Positions 51,019 through 63,609 of a stretch of DNA of 64,000 nucleotides are shown here, in pieces; the first letter of the stretch is position 1; each line of letters starts with the position of its first letter. Source of the stretch: Chloroflexota bacterium. Its GTDB lineage: Bacteria; Chloroflexota; Limnocylindria; Limnocylindrales; CSP1-4. The stretch lies in assembly GCA_026004015.1 (NCBI GenBank), contig BPIH01000003.1, positions 62,001-126,000 of the forward strand, read 5' to 3'. The position numbers were made by a program, and so were the translations under genes. Below the pieces are notes generated by a model. The model had not been told where the DNA came from, made no database searches, and saw nothing but the letters and a program-made list of their open reading frames with translations.

Positions 51019-51642
51019 ATGGACGGAGCCGACACCCGTCGGGTCGTCGGGCTCGGCGGGCCGGATGGGGGCGCGAACCTCGATCTCGTCGCCGGGGAGG
51101 TTCGCGAGATCCTCCTCACCCTCGCCGTCGGCGATCGGGCTGGCCTCGCCGACCCCGACCGCTTTGTCGCCTACCTCCCCCTCGGCGACCTCGATCCGAC
51201 CTGGCTGGACGCCCTGACCCGTGCCCTGGGCGACCGCGGCAGCCGCGGTCCGGGGAGCTTCCGGGCGGCCCTCCGTCCCCTCGGCGATCGCCTGGCGGCA
51301 GCCCTCGACGAGGACGTCGGCCTCGTCGACCGGGCCTGGCTCGAGGCCTTCGCGGACCTCGACGAGGCAGCCCTCGAGCCGATCGCCCGACGCTGGCTGG
51401 CGGCCATCGCCGGATCGGACGAGACGACGGTCGAGGCCAGTCGGACCGAGGTCGAGCTGGCCGTCGAGCTCCTCGGGGCCGTGGTCCGCTTCGCTCGCCG
51501 GGCCCGCGAAGCGGGAGCCGTCGTCTGGGCGGCCTCGCCGCCGATCCCGGCGGCCCGCGACGTGCCCGACCCGGCTCAGCCGAGGCGGACGGCCGTGCCG
51601 GAGGCGGTCACCATGAGCATCGAGCCGCCGACCGTCTCGTAG
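51019..51642 (+). CDS. Hypothetical protein downstream of sucCD
   Basis: This unrecognised 207-aa protein is acidic and Ala/Leu/Asp-rich, apparently all helical, with no membrane segment or signal. It follows sucD by 39 bp on the same strand, with GAGCGAGCC before the ATG. Codon use matches neighbouring genes. The last 67 bp overlap the convergent ybjQ gene, which is unusual for this genome and suggests the real stop might be a little earlier, or that the two genes truly overlap tail to tail. Confidence 0.6.
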   Translation: MDGADTRRVVGLGGPDGGANLDLVAGEVREILLTLAVGDRAGLADPDRFVAYLPLGDLDPTWLDALTRALGDRGSRGPGSFRAALRPLGDRLAAALDEDVGLVDRAWLEAFADLDEAALEPIARRWLAAIAGSDETTVEASRTEVELAVELLGAVVRFARRAREAGAVVWAASPPIPAARDVPDPAQPRRTAVPEAVTMSIEPPTVS

Positions 51643-51899
51643 TCGATGTCGACGCCAACGACGGCGTTGGCCCCGAGGTCGACGGCCGCCGCGGCGAGCT
51701 CCTCGAGGGCGATGGAGCGGGCCCGCCGCAGCTCGCTCTCGTAGGCGCCCGAGCGTCCGCCGACGATGTCGCGGATCCCGGCGAAGAGGTCCTTGAAGAC
51801 GTTCGCCCCGAGGATCGCCTCTCCCGAGACGACGCCGAGATAGGCCTCGATGGGGCGACCCTCGACGGTCGGGGTCGTGGTGATGAGGAGCTTCGGCAT
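51576..51899 (-). CDS. YbjQ family (UPF0145) heavy-metal-binding-fold protein
   Basis: This 107-aa protein belongs to the YbjQ/DUF74 family, which forms pentamers and has no firm function. The full domain is visible: [69 protein letters not shown] and [13 protein letters not shown]. It converges on the hypothetical gene from sucCD and lies 85 bp downstream of the epimerase gene, in the same direction. Confidence 0.92.
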   Translation of the reverse strand: MPKLLITTTPTVEGRPIEAYLGVVSGEAILGANVFKDLFAGIRDIVGGRSGAYESELRRARSIALEELAAAAVDLGANAVVGVDIDYETVGGSMLMVTASGTAVRLG

Positions 51900-51984
51900 C
51901 TCGTCCCTCCTGGCATGCCGTGCGCGCCGCGTCGGGCGTCGGTCCCGGTGCGTCGGTTCGGGCGCCGTCCCCGGGCGCCCGGCT

Positions 51985-52461
51985 TCAGCCGTGCCGATCG
52001 TAGCCGAGGGCCGCCCAGGCCGGACCGCCCGGGGCCTCGATGAGCTCGACGAGGACGCCGTGGCAGGAGCGCGGGTGGAGGAAGGCGACGGGGCCCTCGG
52101 CGCCGCGGCGGGGAGCGGTGTCGATGAGCTCGATCCCCTCGATGGCGAGCCGCGTCAGCGCCTCGGCGACGCTCGGCACCTCGAAGCAGACGTGGTGGAC
52201 CCCCTCGCCGTGCTTGGCGAGGTAGCGAGCCACCCCGGTCGTGGCATCGGTCGGCTCGACGAGCTCGATCCTCGATTCGCCGACCGGGAGGAAGGCGATC
52301 CGGACCCGGTCCGACGGGATGTCGGCGACGTGCTCGAGGGGGAGGCCGAGGACGTCCCGCCAAAAGCGGAGGGCGTCGTCGAGGCTCCGGACCACGACGG
52401 CGACGTGATGGATCCGGCCGATCCGACGGACGGCCTCGGGGACGGACGGGGTCTCGGGCAT
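51985..52461 (-). CDS. mce: Methylmalonyl-CoA epimerase
   Basis: This interconverts the S and R forms of methylmalonyl-CoA between the carboxylase and the mutase. The ATG at 52461 with GAGGAGGAAG upstream gives 158 aa. The glyoxalase-fold VOC motifs are present: [26 protein letters not shown] (first metal His), [33 protein letters not shown] with the second His, and LVELIE with the metal Glu. It lies 167 bp after the mutase gene, same strand. The longer track ORF (468 aa) is an upstream extension without coding sense. Confidence 0.95.
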   Translation of the reverse strand: MPETPSVPEAVRRIGRIHHVAVVVRSLDDALRFWRDVLGLPLEHVADIPSDRVRIAFLPVGESRIELVEPTDATTGVARYLAKHGEGVHHVCFEVPSVAEALTRLAIEGIELIDTAPRRGAEGPVAFLHPRSCHGVLVELIEAPGGPAWAALGYDRHG

Positions 52462-52628
52462 CGGCTTCCTCCTCGGCTCCCGCTTCGGCGCTCGCTGCGG
52501 GGCGCGCTGGGGGGCTCGTCGCGGCGCGCTGTTCGTGGGCGGTGGTCCGCCCGTCGGCGGGTTCACGCTCCCTCGGGGCTCCTCGCCGGACTCCGTGCCG
52601 GGCCCCTCGGCACCGATCGGCACCACCG

Positions 52629-54314
<1,686 letters not shown>

Positions 54315-54402
54315 CGCCGCAAAGCCTACCCGACGAGCTCGTCCTCGGAACGCTCCGACCGCCCCGTCCCGGCCGCCAGTCCGCCCGCGCTCGCTCGGTC
54401 GC

Positions 54403-55238
<836 letters not shown>

Positions 55239-55251
<13 letters not shown>

Positions 55252-56888
55252 CGGTCCGGCCACCGATCGAGGGCCGCCTCGCGGCCCGCCCGTCGCCAGG
55301 GATGGGGATCGCGTCTCGTTCGGGCGCCGGACACGCTCGTCGATGGAGCGGTCGGGCTGCCGGGGTCCCCGCCGATGGGGCTCCCTGCGGAGGCTACGGG
55401 AGCTGCGGCAGCCAGGCGCGGCCCTATGGCGGCCAGGCCGGCAGCAACGGCAGCGACCCGGGCGGCTCGGAGCCAATCACCTCGCGGGTCGTAGCGTTCG
55501 GCGACCCAGTCGGTGGAGAGCTCGGCTGCGGCAAAGGCGGGATCGGCCGCCACGGCCCGGTGGAAGGGCAGCGTCGTCTGGATCCCGCTGATCTCCGCCT
55601 CGCCGAGGGCACGCCGGAGCCGGGCGATGGCCGTGGCCCGGTTCGGGCCGACGACGATGCACTTGGCGATGAGGTTGTCGTACTCGGGCGGAACCCGCTC
55701 CCCCGCCTCCATGGCCGTGTCGACCCGGACCCCGGGGCCCGCCGGCATCCGCCACACGCCGACCCGGCCGGGCGTCGGCACGAAGTCCCGCCCGGGATCC
55801 TCGGCCGAGATCCGGACCTCGATGGCGTGCCGGTCGGGATCGAGGGCCCGCTCGGCCGCCTCGCGGACCGCCGCCGAGAGCGGGGCCCCTGCCGCGAGCC
55901 AGAGCTGCTCGTGGACGATGTCGACGCCCGAGACGAGCTCCGTCACCGGATGCTCGACCTGGAGCCGGGTGTTCACCTCGAGGAACCAGAACCGCCCCGC
56001 CTCGTCCCGGAGGAACTCGACGGTGGCCGCGTTGGCGAGCCCGGCCGCCCGGCCGAGGGCGACCGCGCGTTCGTGGAGGGTGCGCCGTTCGTCGGGGTGC
56101 AAACCTGGCGCCGGCGCTTCCTCGACGAGCTTCTGATGGCGCCGCTGGATCGAACAGTCGCGCTCGCCGAGGGCAACGACCTCCCCGAAGCGGTCGCCGA
56201 GGAGCTGGACCTCGACGTGGCGAGCGGGCCGGATCTCGCGCTCGAGGTAGACGGACCCATCGCCGAAGGCCGAACGGGCTTCGGCGGATCCGGCCGCCAG
56301 GGCCGCCGGCAGGTCCTTCGGCTCGCCGACCCGCCGCATCCCCCGGCCGCCGCCCCCTGCCGCTGCCTTGACGAGGAGGGGAAACCCGACCTCCTCGGCA
56401 GCAGCGAGGAGGGCGTCGAGGTCGCCGGCGGCATCGACGGGGGCCGGCTCGAGGGTGCCGGGGACCGGTTCGACGCCGACGGAGCGGGCCAGGCGCCGGG
56501 CGGCGAGCTTGTCGCCGAGGGCTTCGATGGCCGCCACCGGTGGACCGACGAAGACGAGCCCGGCCGCCTCCACAGCGCGGGCGAACGCCGCCCGCTCGGA
56601 AAGGAAGCCGTAGCCGGGGTGGATCGCCTCGGCCCCGGTCCTGAGGGCGGCCTCGACGATGGCCTCGATCCGAAGGTAGCTCTCCGTCGGCGGCGGCGGG
56701 CCGATCCGGACGGCGGCGTCGGCGAGGCGGACGTGGAGGGCGGTAGCGTCGGCGTCGCTGTAGACGGCGACGGTCTCGACCCCGAGCTCCCGGCAGGCCC
56801 GGATGATGCGGACGGCGATCTCGCCGCGGTTGGCGACGAGGACGCGACGGAAGGGCGGTCCGCTCCGGGCCGACGGCCTGGGCTTCAT
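55239..56888 (-). CDS. Biotin carboxylase subunit of acyl-CoA (propionyl-CoA) carboxylase
   Basis: This ATP-grasp enzyme carboxylates biotin. The 549-aa product begins FRRVLVANRGEIAVRIIRACRELGV and has ESYLRIEAIVEAALRTGAEAIHPGYGFLSE, the ATP loop LLVKAAAGGGGRGMRRV, ERDCSIQRRHQKLVEEAPAP, FLEVNTRLQVEHPVTELVSGVD and AIEVRISAEDP. The usual domain ends near residue 460; the remaining 80 residues are an Ala/Pro/Ser-rich tail. A perfect 18-bp palindrome lies 23-40 bp before the ATG, probably a regulatory or segregation site. Confidence 0.94.
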
Positions 56889-56910
56889 CGGCTGGCCTCG
56901 GGGTCGGGCC

Positions 56911-56928
56911 CGTCTTTGCGCAAAGACG
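56911..56928. promoter_or_regulatory. Perfect 18-bp palindrome CGTCTTTGCGCAAAGACG
   Basis: This perfect inverted repeat sits just upstream of the biotin carboxylase gene. Related but imperfect copies (TGTCCGTACGCAAAGACA) occur upstream of the carboxyltransferase gene and inside parB. It is either an operator for the carboxylase genes or a parS-like site. Confidence 0.7.
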
Positions 56929-57017
56929 AGCCGGCTTGGCGCAGGCCGCCGGCGCGGGCTGGCGTCGGCCCTCCCGCCACCGGTGACCGGCGGCCTCCTC
57001 GATCGGCGGCGAGCCGC

Positions 57018-58565
57018 TCAGAGGGGGATGTTGCCATGCTTCTTGCGGGGGTTCGTGTCGCGCTTGTCGGCGAGGACCTCGAGGGCTCGAACGAGCCGCC
57101 CTCGGGTCTCGGAGGGTCGGATGACCTCGTCGATGTAGCCGCGGGCCGCCGCCACGTACGGGTTGTTGAACTCGGCCTCGTACTCGGCCACGAGCCGCGC
57201 CCTCGTCGCCTCGGGATCCGGGGAGCGGGCGATCTCGTCGCGGAAGATGATGTTGACGGCCCCCTCGGCCCCCATGACGGCGATTTCGGCCGTCGGCCAG
57301 GCGAAGTTGAGATCCCCCCGGATGTGCTTGCTGCTCATGACGTCGTAGGCACCCCCGTACGCCTTCCGGGTGATGACGGTCACCTTCGGGACCGTCGCCT
57401 CGCAGTAGGCGTACAGGAGCTTTGCGCCATGGCGAATGATCCCACCGTGCTCCTGGGCGACGCCCGGGAGGAAGCCGGGCACGTCGACGAAGGTGACGAG
57501 GGGGACGTTGAAGCAGTCGCAGGTCCGGACGAAGCGGGCCGCCTTCACGGAGGCGTCGATGTCGAGGGCGCCGGCCAGGACCGACGGCTGCTGGGCGACG
57601 ATGCCGACGCTCCGGCCGCCGAGTCGAGCGAAGCCGATGATGATGTTCTGGGCCCAGGCGGGCTGGATCTCGAGGAAGACGCCGTCGTCGACGACCCGGC
57701 CGATGACGGTCCGCATGTCGTAGGGCTTCCGCGGATCCTCGGGCACGATCTCGTCGAGGAGCGGGTCGGCCCGATCGGGCGGGTCGTCGGTGGCGACGAT
57801 GGGCGGGTCGTCGAGATTGTTCTGGGGGAGATACGAAAGGATGCGGCGAACGAGCTCGAGGGCGCTCGCCTCGTCGGGAGCGGCGAGGTGAGCGACGCCG
57901 CTCTTCGTCGTGTGGGTCGTCGCGCCGCCGAGGTACTCGCTGTCGACGTCCTCGTGGGTCACGGTTCGGACGACGTTCGGGCCGGTCACGAACATGTAGC
58001 TCGTCCCTTCGACCATGATGGTGAAATCGGTCATGGCCGGCGAGTAGACGGCGCCGCCGGCGCAGGGACCCATGATGACCGACAGCTGGGGGACGACGCC
58101 GGAGGCGAGGACGTTGCGGAGGAAGATCTCGGCGTAGCCGCCGAGGGAGGCGACCCCCTCCTGGATACGCGCCCCGCCCGAGTCGTTGAGGCCGATGATC
58201 GGCGCCCCGACCTTCATGGCAAGATCCATGATCTTGCAGATCTTCTCGGCGTAGGCCTCGGACAGGGATCCGCCGAAGACGGTGAAGTCCTGGCTGAAGA
58301 CGAAGACGAGGCGGCCGTCGATGGTCCCGTGTCCGGTCACGACGCCGTCGCCGAGGATCCGCTCCATCTCGAAGCTCGTCGTTCGGTGGGTGACGAAGGC
58401 GTCGAGCTCGACGAAGGAGTCCGGATCGAGGAGAAGCTCGAGCCGCTCCCGGGCGGTCAGCTTGCCGGCCGCGTGCTGGCGGTCGATCCGCTCCTGACCG
58501 CCGCCGAGCCGCGCCTGGGCCCGCAGTCGCTCGAGGAGCTCGAGTCGTTCCCGGTTCGTCGGCAC
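57018..58565 (-). CDS. pccB: Propionyl-CoA carboxylase beta (carboxyltransferase) subunit
   Basis: This transfers the carboxyl group from biotin to propionyl-CoA, giving methylmalonyl-CoA. The GTG at 58565 with GGGAGGAC upstream gives 515 aa, the normal size; the track start is 49 codons too early. Key segments are [120 protein letters not shown] and [16 protein letters not shown]. Propionyl preference over acetyl is inferred from the Asp near the active site (FVDVPGF) and the mutase/epimerase neighbours. Confidence 0.95.
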   Translation of the reverse strand: MPTNRERLELLERLRAQARLGGGQERIDRQHAAGKLTARERLELLLDPDSFVELDAFVTHRTTSFEMERILGDGVVTGHGTIDGRLVFVFSQDFTVFGGSLSEAYAEKICKIMDLAMKVGAPIIGLNDSGGARIQEGVASLGGYAEIFLRNVLASGVVPQLSVIMGPCAGGAVYSPAMTDFTIMVEGTSYMFVTGPNVVRTVTHEDVDSEYLGGATTHTTKSGVAHLAAPDEASALELVRRILSYLPQNNLDDPPIVATDDPPDRADPLLDEIVPEDPRKPYDMRTVIGRVVDDGVFLEIQPAWAQNIIIGFARLGGRSVGIVAQQPSVLAGALDIDASVKAARFVRTCDCFNVPLVTFVDVPGFLPGVAQEHGGIIRHGAKLLYAYCEATVPKVTVITRKAYGGAYDVMSSKHIRGDLNFAWPTAEIAVMGAEGAVNIIFRDEIARSPDPEATRARLVAEYEAEFNNPYVAAARGYIDEVIRPSETRGRLVRALEVLADKRDTNPRKKHGNIPL

Positions 58566-58591
58566 CGCCGTCCTCCCTCGTGTCGGGTTCG

Positions 58592-58612
58592 TCGTGTCCG
58601 TACGCAAAGACA
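58592..58612. repeat. 21-bp repeat, copy 1 (core TGTCCGTACGCAAAGACA)
   Basis: This is identical over 21 bp to the sequence at 60319-60339 inside parB, and a degenerate version of the palindrome at 56911. It lies 27-47 bp upstream of the pccB start. Confidence 0.9.
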
Positions 58613-58791
58613 GGGCAACATCATAGAGGTCGGCGGCCTCGCCTGGCCGCGCCGGGGGCAGCGGGCGGAGCAGCGCCTGTGAACGTCGCATGGCCGAAGC
58701 GGCACCGAACACCTGGTCCGGAAAACCGACGCGGCACTGACGAGCTCACAGCCGAGCGGCGGACGAGCCACCGACCACCGTCGTCGCCGAC

Positions 58792-58834
58792 ATATCCACA
58801 GCAACGGTGAATAAGTCCTCGAAGCTGTGGATAA
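58792..58834. other. Cluster of three DnaA-box-like sites
   Basis: TGTGGATAA at 58826-58834 is a perfect DnaA box (reverse of TTATCCACA). ATATCCACA at 58792-58800 matches 8 of 9. GGTGAATAA at 58806-58814 matches 7 of 9. They fall within 43 bp in a locally AT-richer patch upstream of parA. This may be part of an origin or a DnaA-controlled promoter. Confidence 0.55.
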
Positions 58835-59008
58835 CCACGCTGCCCGAGGCCGGCCGGCCTGGGGTAGGATGAGGGCCCGGGGCGAGGTTCGCGCGACGGC
58901 CGACGCGCGACGGCCGAGACGACGAACGTCCGCCTCGACAGCCCCGAGCCCCGGCGGCTGGGGATCGGCAGCGACGTTGGAAGCGACGAGCCACGAGGTG
59001 AGTCCCGG

Positions 59009-59765
<757 letters not shown>

Positions 59766-59779
<14 letters not shown>

Positions 59780-60788
59780 CTTCCGGGCCGCCGCCGCGCG
59801 GCGCCTCTCCGAGGAGCGCGAGCTCTCCCCCGCCATCGTCAGCCTCCTCTCGCCCGAGGGCGCCGGCCGGAAGCAGGGCGTCCGCCTCATCCCCCTCGAT
59901 CGGATCGAGCCGAACCCGGACCAGCCGCGGATGGAGTTCGACGAGGCCTCCCTCGAGGAGCTCGCCGCCTCGATCCGCGAGCACGGTGTCCTCCAGCCGA
60001 TCCTCGTTCGTCCTCGGGAGCAGGGACGCTACCAGCTCGTCGCCGGCGAGCGTCGCTGGCGGGCATCCAAGCGGGCGGGCCTCGACACGATCCCGGCCCT
60101 CATCGAGGAGATCGACGACGACACGGCCCTCGAGATCGCCATCATCGAGAACCTCCAGCGCGAAGATCTCTCGCCCCTGGAAGAGGCGATGCTCTACGAC
60201 CGGATGGTCCGCGAGCACGGCTACTCGATCCGCCGCCTCGCCCAGAAGCTCGGCAAGGACAAGGGCTACCTCGAGAACCGGCTCCGCCTCGCCGACGCGC
60301 CACCCGAGATCAAGGAGCTCGTGTCCGTACGCAAAGACACCCTCAGCCATGCCTACGAGCTCCTGAAGGTCGACGACCCGAAGCGACGGCGGCGCCTGGC
60401 CGAGCAGGTCGCCCGGGGCGAGCTCAGCCTCGTCAAGCTCAAGGAACGGATCGAAGGGATCCGGCGCCGCCGAGCTCCAGCCGGCGACGGGGTCGAGGCT
60501 CCCGCCCCAGCGACGACCCCGGCCGACGGCGGCGACGAGGAGTCGTGGACGGCTCGACCGGCCTCGACGAGCGAGCTCCGGGACGACTCCCTTCTGGCCG
60601 CCAAGCGCCAGCTGGCCGAGGCCGTCGAGGAGCTCGTCGGCGTCCTCCAGAACCCGGCGGTCCTGGCCGAGATCGGCGAGGTGGACCGGGCCAACCTCGC
60701 CAAGTACCTGACCATCGCCAAGCTGAAGCTCGAGAACGCGATCGCCCTCGTCCGGAGCGGGATCCCGTCCGAACATCGCTCGACCTAG
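59766..60788 (+). CDS. parB: Chromosome partitioning protein ParB (Spo0J)
   Basis: This is a CTP-dependent DNA clamp that loads at parS sites. The TTG at 59766 gives 340 aa. The N-terminal domain has IPLDRIEPNPDQPRMEFDEASLEELAASI, GRYQLVAGERRWRASKRAG (the GxxRxxA CTP-binding box) and IIENLQREDLSPLEEAMLYDRM. The helix-turn-helix is SIRRLAQKLGKDKGYLENRLRL. The C-terminal 100 residues hold a Pro/Ala linker and a dimerisation helix. A 21-bp repeat lies in codons for VSVRKDT (60319-60339), where the rare codons GTA and AAA are used. Confidence 0.96.
60319..60339. repeat. 21-bp repeat, copy 2, inside parB
   Basis: This is identical to 58592-58612. It uses two codons (GTA, AAA) that are rare in this GC-rich genome, hinting that the DNA sequence itself is conserved rather than only the protein. 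Confidence 0.9.
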
Positions 60789-60830
60789 CGGGCCCCCATC
60801 GGGGTCAGCGAAGTCCTCCGGGAAGACACG

Positions 60831-60860
60831 AAACGGCCGGCGCCGCTGCGCCGGCCGTTT
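60831..60860. terminator. Bidirectional rho-independent terminator
   Basis: AAACGGCCGGCGC and GCGCCGGCCGTTT form a 13-bp perfect stem with a CGCT loop, ending in TTTCTCGTT on the plus strand. It sits between the convergent parB and the secreted-protein gene and could stop transcription from both sides. Confidence 0.85.
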
Positions 60861-60904
60861 CTCGTTGCGGCTCTCGTATCGCCCCAGGGGCGACGTCTTC
60901 GGCC

Positions 60905-61354
60905 CTACGGCCGCCCGACGCCCTCGGGCTTCCCGCCGGTCGGATGGGCGGGCGTCTGCGGCTTCAGGCGACCCCCGTTGGCGACGGCCTCCTCGGGAGC
61001 CGGATCCCCAGGCTCGGCGAGTCCACGGGCGACCGCCGAGACGTAGGCGCCGTGGTTCGCCCAGCCCTCGGGCGTCTCGCCCTGGGCCGCCTCGGAGACC
61101 TTGGCGCCGTGGTTGTCGGGGTGCTCGGAGGGCTCCGGGGACTCGGCAGGCTCTGGCGCCTCCGACGGCTCCGGCGCCGCGGAGGGCTCCGGCGCCGCCG
61201 GTGGGGGCGACGCCGGTGGGACGGTCATGCCGGACGCCTCGCCGGCCGTGGCAAGGCCCTGGTCGGCGGCGGGCGGCGGATCGGCGCCCAGGACGACCCC
61301 CGCCGAGAGGGCGAGGGCGGCGAGGGCGGCGAGGATCGTTCGCGGTCGGTGCAC
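60905..61354 (-). CDS. Secreted Pro/Glu/Ser-rich hypothetical protein
   Basis: This unrecognised secreted protein is 149 aa from GTG 61354, which follows a GGGAGGAACC ribosome site; the track start is 18 codons earlier. The signal peptide is HRPRTILAALAALALSAGVVLG. A low-complexity region of EPSxAPEP-type repeats follows (about residues 50-85), then a short region with NHGAKVSEAAQGETP and NHGAYVSAVARGL, a duplicated NHG(A)xVS motif. No cell-wall anchor is seen. Function is unknown. Confidence 0.7.
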   Translation of the reverse strand: MHRPRTILAALAALALSAGVVLGADPPPAADQGLATAGEASGMTVPPASPPPAAPEPSAAPEPSEAPEPAESPEPSEHPDNHGAKVSEAAQGETPEGWANHGAYVSAVARGLAEPGDPAPEEAVANGGRLKPQTPAHPTGGKPEGVGRP

Positions 61355-61546
61355 GATGGCGGTTCCTCCCGTCTGGCTCGAAACCCTTCGAGGGTAGGGA
61401 CGGATCATTCGGCGACACCGACGGATGCCGGCTCACCCTCCGAAACGAACCGCCAGCGGATCCGTTAGGTCCCTGCGGCCTCGATGCCCCGCCCGTGGCG
61501 CCGCCGAGCACCGTCCGGCGCGTCGACCCGTGGGAGCCGGCGCGCC

Positions 61547-62440
61547 TCAGATCGATCCCGTCGCCTGGAGCGCCGCCAGCCAGCCGACGGCGACGAGGGC
61601 GAGGCCGACGGCCTGAACCTCCCAGGCACGCGCCGCGGCCGGGAGACGGAGTCCGACGGCGAGCACCCCGATCCCCGCCGCGACGAGCCCGAGACCGATC
61701 CCTCTCCCACCCCAGACGAGGAGACCGGCGAGGACGGGGCCGAGGGCGGTCGCGTACGCCAGGACCGCCACCCGGTTGCTGGCTGGTCCGAGACGGACGG
61801 CGAGGCTCGTCCGTCCGACCGAGCGGTCGGCCGCGACATCACGACGACCGTTGGCGATGGCCAGACCGAACCCGGCCGGCGCAGCGGCGAGGGCCAGGAG
61901 GATGACGGGCCCGCCGACGGACCCCGCGCCGCCGAACCAGCCGTAGAGGACGAGGAGCGGCAATCCGACGCCGAAGGCCAGCCAGCCGAGGCCCAGGCTC
62001 CGCAGACGAAGGTCGTAGGCGAGGCCGACGGCGAGCCCCACCGCCGCCAGTCCGGCGACGAGGGGGCTGATGGAGGCAGCGAGGCCGAGGCCGCCGATGG
62101 CCGCCCCGGCGGCGAGCATCGTGGCCGACCCTCGCCCGAGGAGACCGAGGGGGAGCGGTTTCCGCCGGCCGGCGGCGCCGTCCCGTTCGGCGTCGACGAG
62201 ATCGTTCGTCGCCCCGATGGCGAGCTGGAGCGCGGTCATGGCCAGCCCCAGCCGGAGGGCGAGGCCGGCCTCGGCGCCGGCGACGAGGGCGATGGCGGCC
62301 GCGGTGAGGCCGTTCAACACCGATGGTCCCGGGTGGCCGACCCAGACGAGCCCGACGGCGCTCCGAAGGAGCCGGGACAGGTCGGTCGATTCGGGCAGGA
62401 GGCCGCGGATCCCCGGCCCGCGGGAGGCTCCGTCCCAGCC
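61547..62440 (-). CDS. UbiA-family prenyltransferase
   Basis: This integral membrane enzyme transfers a prenyl chain to an aromatic or other acceptor. About nine helices are visible. The first Asp-rich motif is ATNDLVDAERD, and the second region includes LAYDLRLRSLGLGWLAFGVGLPLLVLYGW and NGRRDVAADRSVGRTSLAVRLG. The substrate (menaquinone, haem or lipid precursor) is not evident. The start is unresolved. No ATG or GTG occurs in frame at the right place, so the approximate start at 62440 is a placeholder, and CTG initiation or an indel is likely. It follows the small unknown gene immediately. Confidence 0.82.
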   Translation of the reverse strand, partial: GWDGASRGPGIRGLLPESTDLSRLLRSAVGLVWVGHPGPSVLNGLTAAAIALVAGAEAGLALRLGLAMTALQLAIGATNDLVDAERDGAAGRRKPLPLGLLGRGSATMLAAGAAIGGLGLAASISPLVAGLAAVGLAVGLAYDLRLRSLGLGWLAFGVGLPLLVLYGWFGGAGSVGGPVILLALAAAPAGFGLAIANGRRDVAADRSVGRTSLAVRLGPASNRVAVLAYATALGPVLAGLLVWGGRGIGLGLVAAGIGVLAVGLRLPAAARAWEVQAVGLALVAVGWLAALQATGSI

Positions 62441-62444
62441 CGAG

Positions 62445-62810
62445 CTAGACGTACACCAGCTCCTCGAAATTGGCGACGAGGTAGTCGATGAGTCGCTCGC
62501 GGGCGTCCGGCACAAGGGTGCGCAGGCCGGCGACCAGGGCGTACAGGGTGATGGCCGGCACGACGAGCCGTCCGGCCGGATCGCGGCCGACGGTGGCCGG
62601 CGGCCCCCCGCCGGCAGCGAACACCCGTTCGAATTCCCGTTCGCTGAGGCCGGTCGTCCGGAGCACATCCTCGACGACCCGGGCCACGCCGCGCCGGATG
62701 GCGACGTCCCGCATGAGCTCGGCGGCCCAGGCGTCGATCTGGGCGTCGGGTTGCTCGGCGAGGCGGGCTCGGTATTCCTGGGGGCTGGCGGAGAGTCCGG
62801 TGACGGTCAC
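62445..62810 (-). CDS. Small hypothetical protein before the UbiA gene
   Basis: This unrecognised 121-aa soluble protein starts at GTG 62810 after GGGAGGAATCT. It is helical, with DAWAAELMRDVAIRRGVARVVEDVL and LVVPAITLYALVAGLRTLVPDARERLIDYL. No signal or catalytic motif is seen. It is the first gene of a pair with the prenyltransferase, whose start lies a few bases after its stop, suggesting translational coupling. Confidence 0.65.
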   Translation of the reverse strand: MTVTGLSASPQEYRARLAEQPDAQIDAWAAELMRDVAIRRGVARVVEDVLRTTGLSEREFERVFAAGGGPPATVGRDPAGRLVVPAITLYALVAGLRTLVPDARERLIDYLVANFEELVYV

Positions 62811-62911
62811 AGATTCCTCCCTGGGGACGATGCTGCTCCTCTGGAGTATGCCAGTCCGCCCGCTCGGGCGCGCCCGTACCCAGGGAGCAGTTGCCCCGCC
62901 TCGGGTCGGCC

Positions 62912-63595
62912 TCAAGGTCGCCGACCGCCGGGCCAGTCGTTGAAGAGGTCCGTCAGCCAGCGACCAACGGGTCCCGGGGGCGCCAGGTCGGGGGCGTCGG
63001 CGACGAGTCCGAGGAGCTCGTTCCGGCACGCCTCACTCAGACCGTCGACGGCGGCCCGTCGCGCCGGCCCCCGGGGCGGAACGATCGGTCGTCCGACGCG
63101 GATCCGGACCCGCCGGCCGAGGGCGAGCCAGGTCGTCCCGATGATGGCCACGGGGACGAGGGGGACCCCGGCTCGAATGGCCAGATGGGCAGGACCGTCG
63201 AGGAGGGGCAGGATCTCCCGTTCATGGGCGTGGATCCGGCCCTCGCCGGCGATGGCGAGGCGCTCGCCCCGAGCGAGGATCGCCTCGGCCCGCCGAAGGG
63301 CCGCGAGGGGACGCCCGGGCGGTGCCGGGACGGCGAGCGCCGACAGGGTGATCAGCCGGTTGCGGACCCCCCTCGACATGTCGGCCTCGAGGGGGCCGAA
63401 GAAGTACGTCGTCGGTCGAGACGGCAGAGCGGCGAGGAGGACGATCGGGTCGGCCCAGTTGGCGTGACTGAAGCAGAGGACAGCGCCGCCCGGTGGCAGG
63501 TGCTCGAGCCCTTCCACCCGGACCCGAAGGTAGGCGCGGGTCAGGAGACGAGCAACGAGGCGGGCGAGGGCCTGGCGGAGGCCCGCCCCAGACAC
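62912..63595 (-). CDS. 1-acyl-sn-glycerol-3-phosphate acyltransferase (PlsC) family
   Basis: This acyltransferase is probably involved in phosphatidic acid synthesis. The GTG at 63595 gives 227 aa; the track ORF extends upstream without coding sense. The catalytic HX4D motif is [17 protein letters not shown], block II/III is GRPLAALRRAEAILARGERLAIAGEGRIH, and block IV is AIRAGVPLVPVAIIGTTWLALG. A hydrophobic N-terminal helix (LARLVARLLTRAYLRV) is typical. It follows the edge gene by 14 bp. Confidence 0.88.
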   Translation of the reverse strand: MSGAGLRQALARLVARLLTRAYLRVRVEGLEHLPPGGAVLCFSHANWADPIVLLAALPSRPTTYFFGPLEADMSRGVRNRLITLSALAVPAPPGRPLAALRRAEAILARGERLAIAGEGRIHAHEREILPLLDGPAHLAIRAGVPLVPVAIIGTTWLALGRRVRIRVGRPIVPPRGPARRAAVDGLSEACRNELLGLVADAPDLAPPGPVGRWLTDLFNDWPGGRRP

Positions 63596-63609
63596 CGTCG
63601 CTCGCCGCT

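Larger units (their letters stand above)
58566..59008. other. 443-bp divergent region between pccB and parA
   Basis: This holds promoters for both sides, a cluster of DnaA-box-like sites (58792-58834) and one copy of the repeated motif at 58592-58612. A TAGGAT at 58865-58870 is the best -10 for parA, although its -35 is weak. No gene is supported. Confidence 0.65.

Noticed and set aside
55302-58682. 1126-aa plus-strand ORF
   Set aside because: Antisense shadow of the carboxylase genes, whose minus-strand products are unmistakable.
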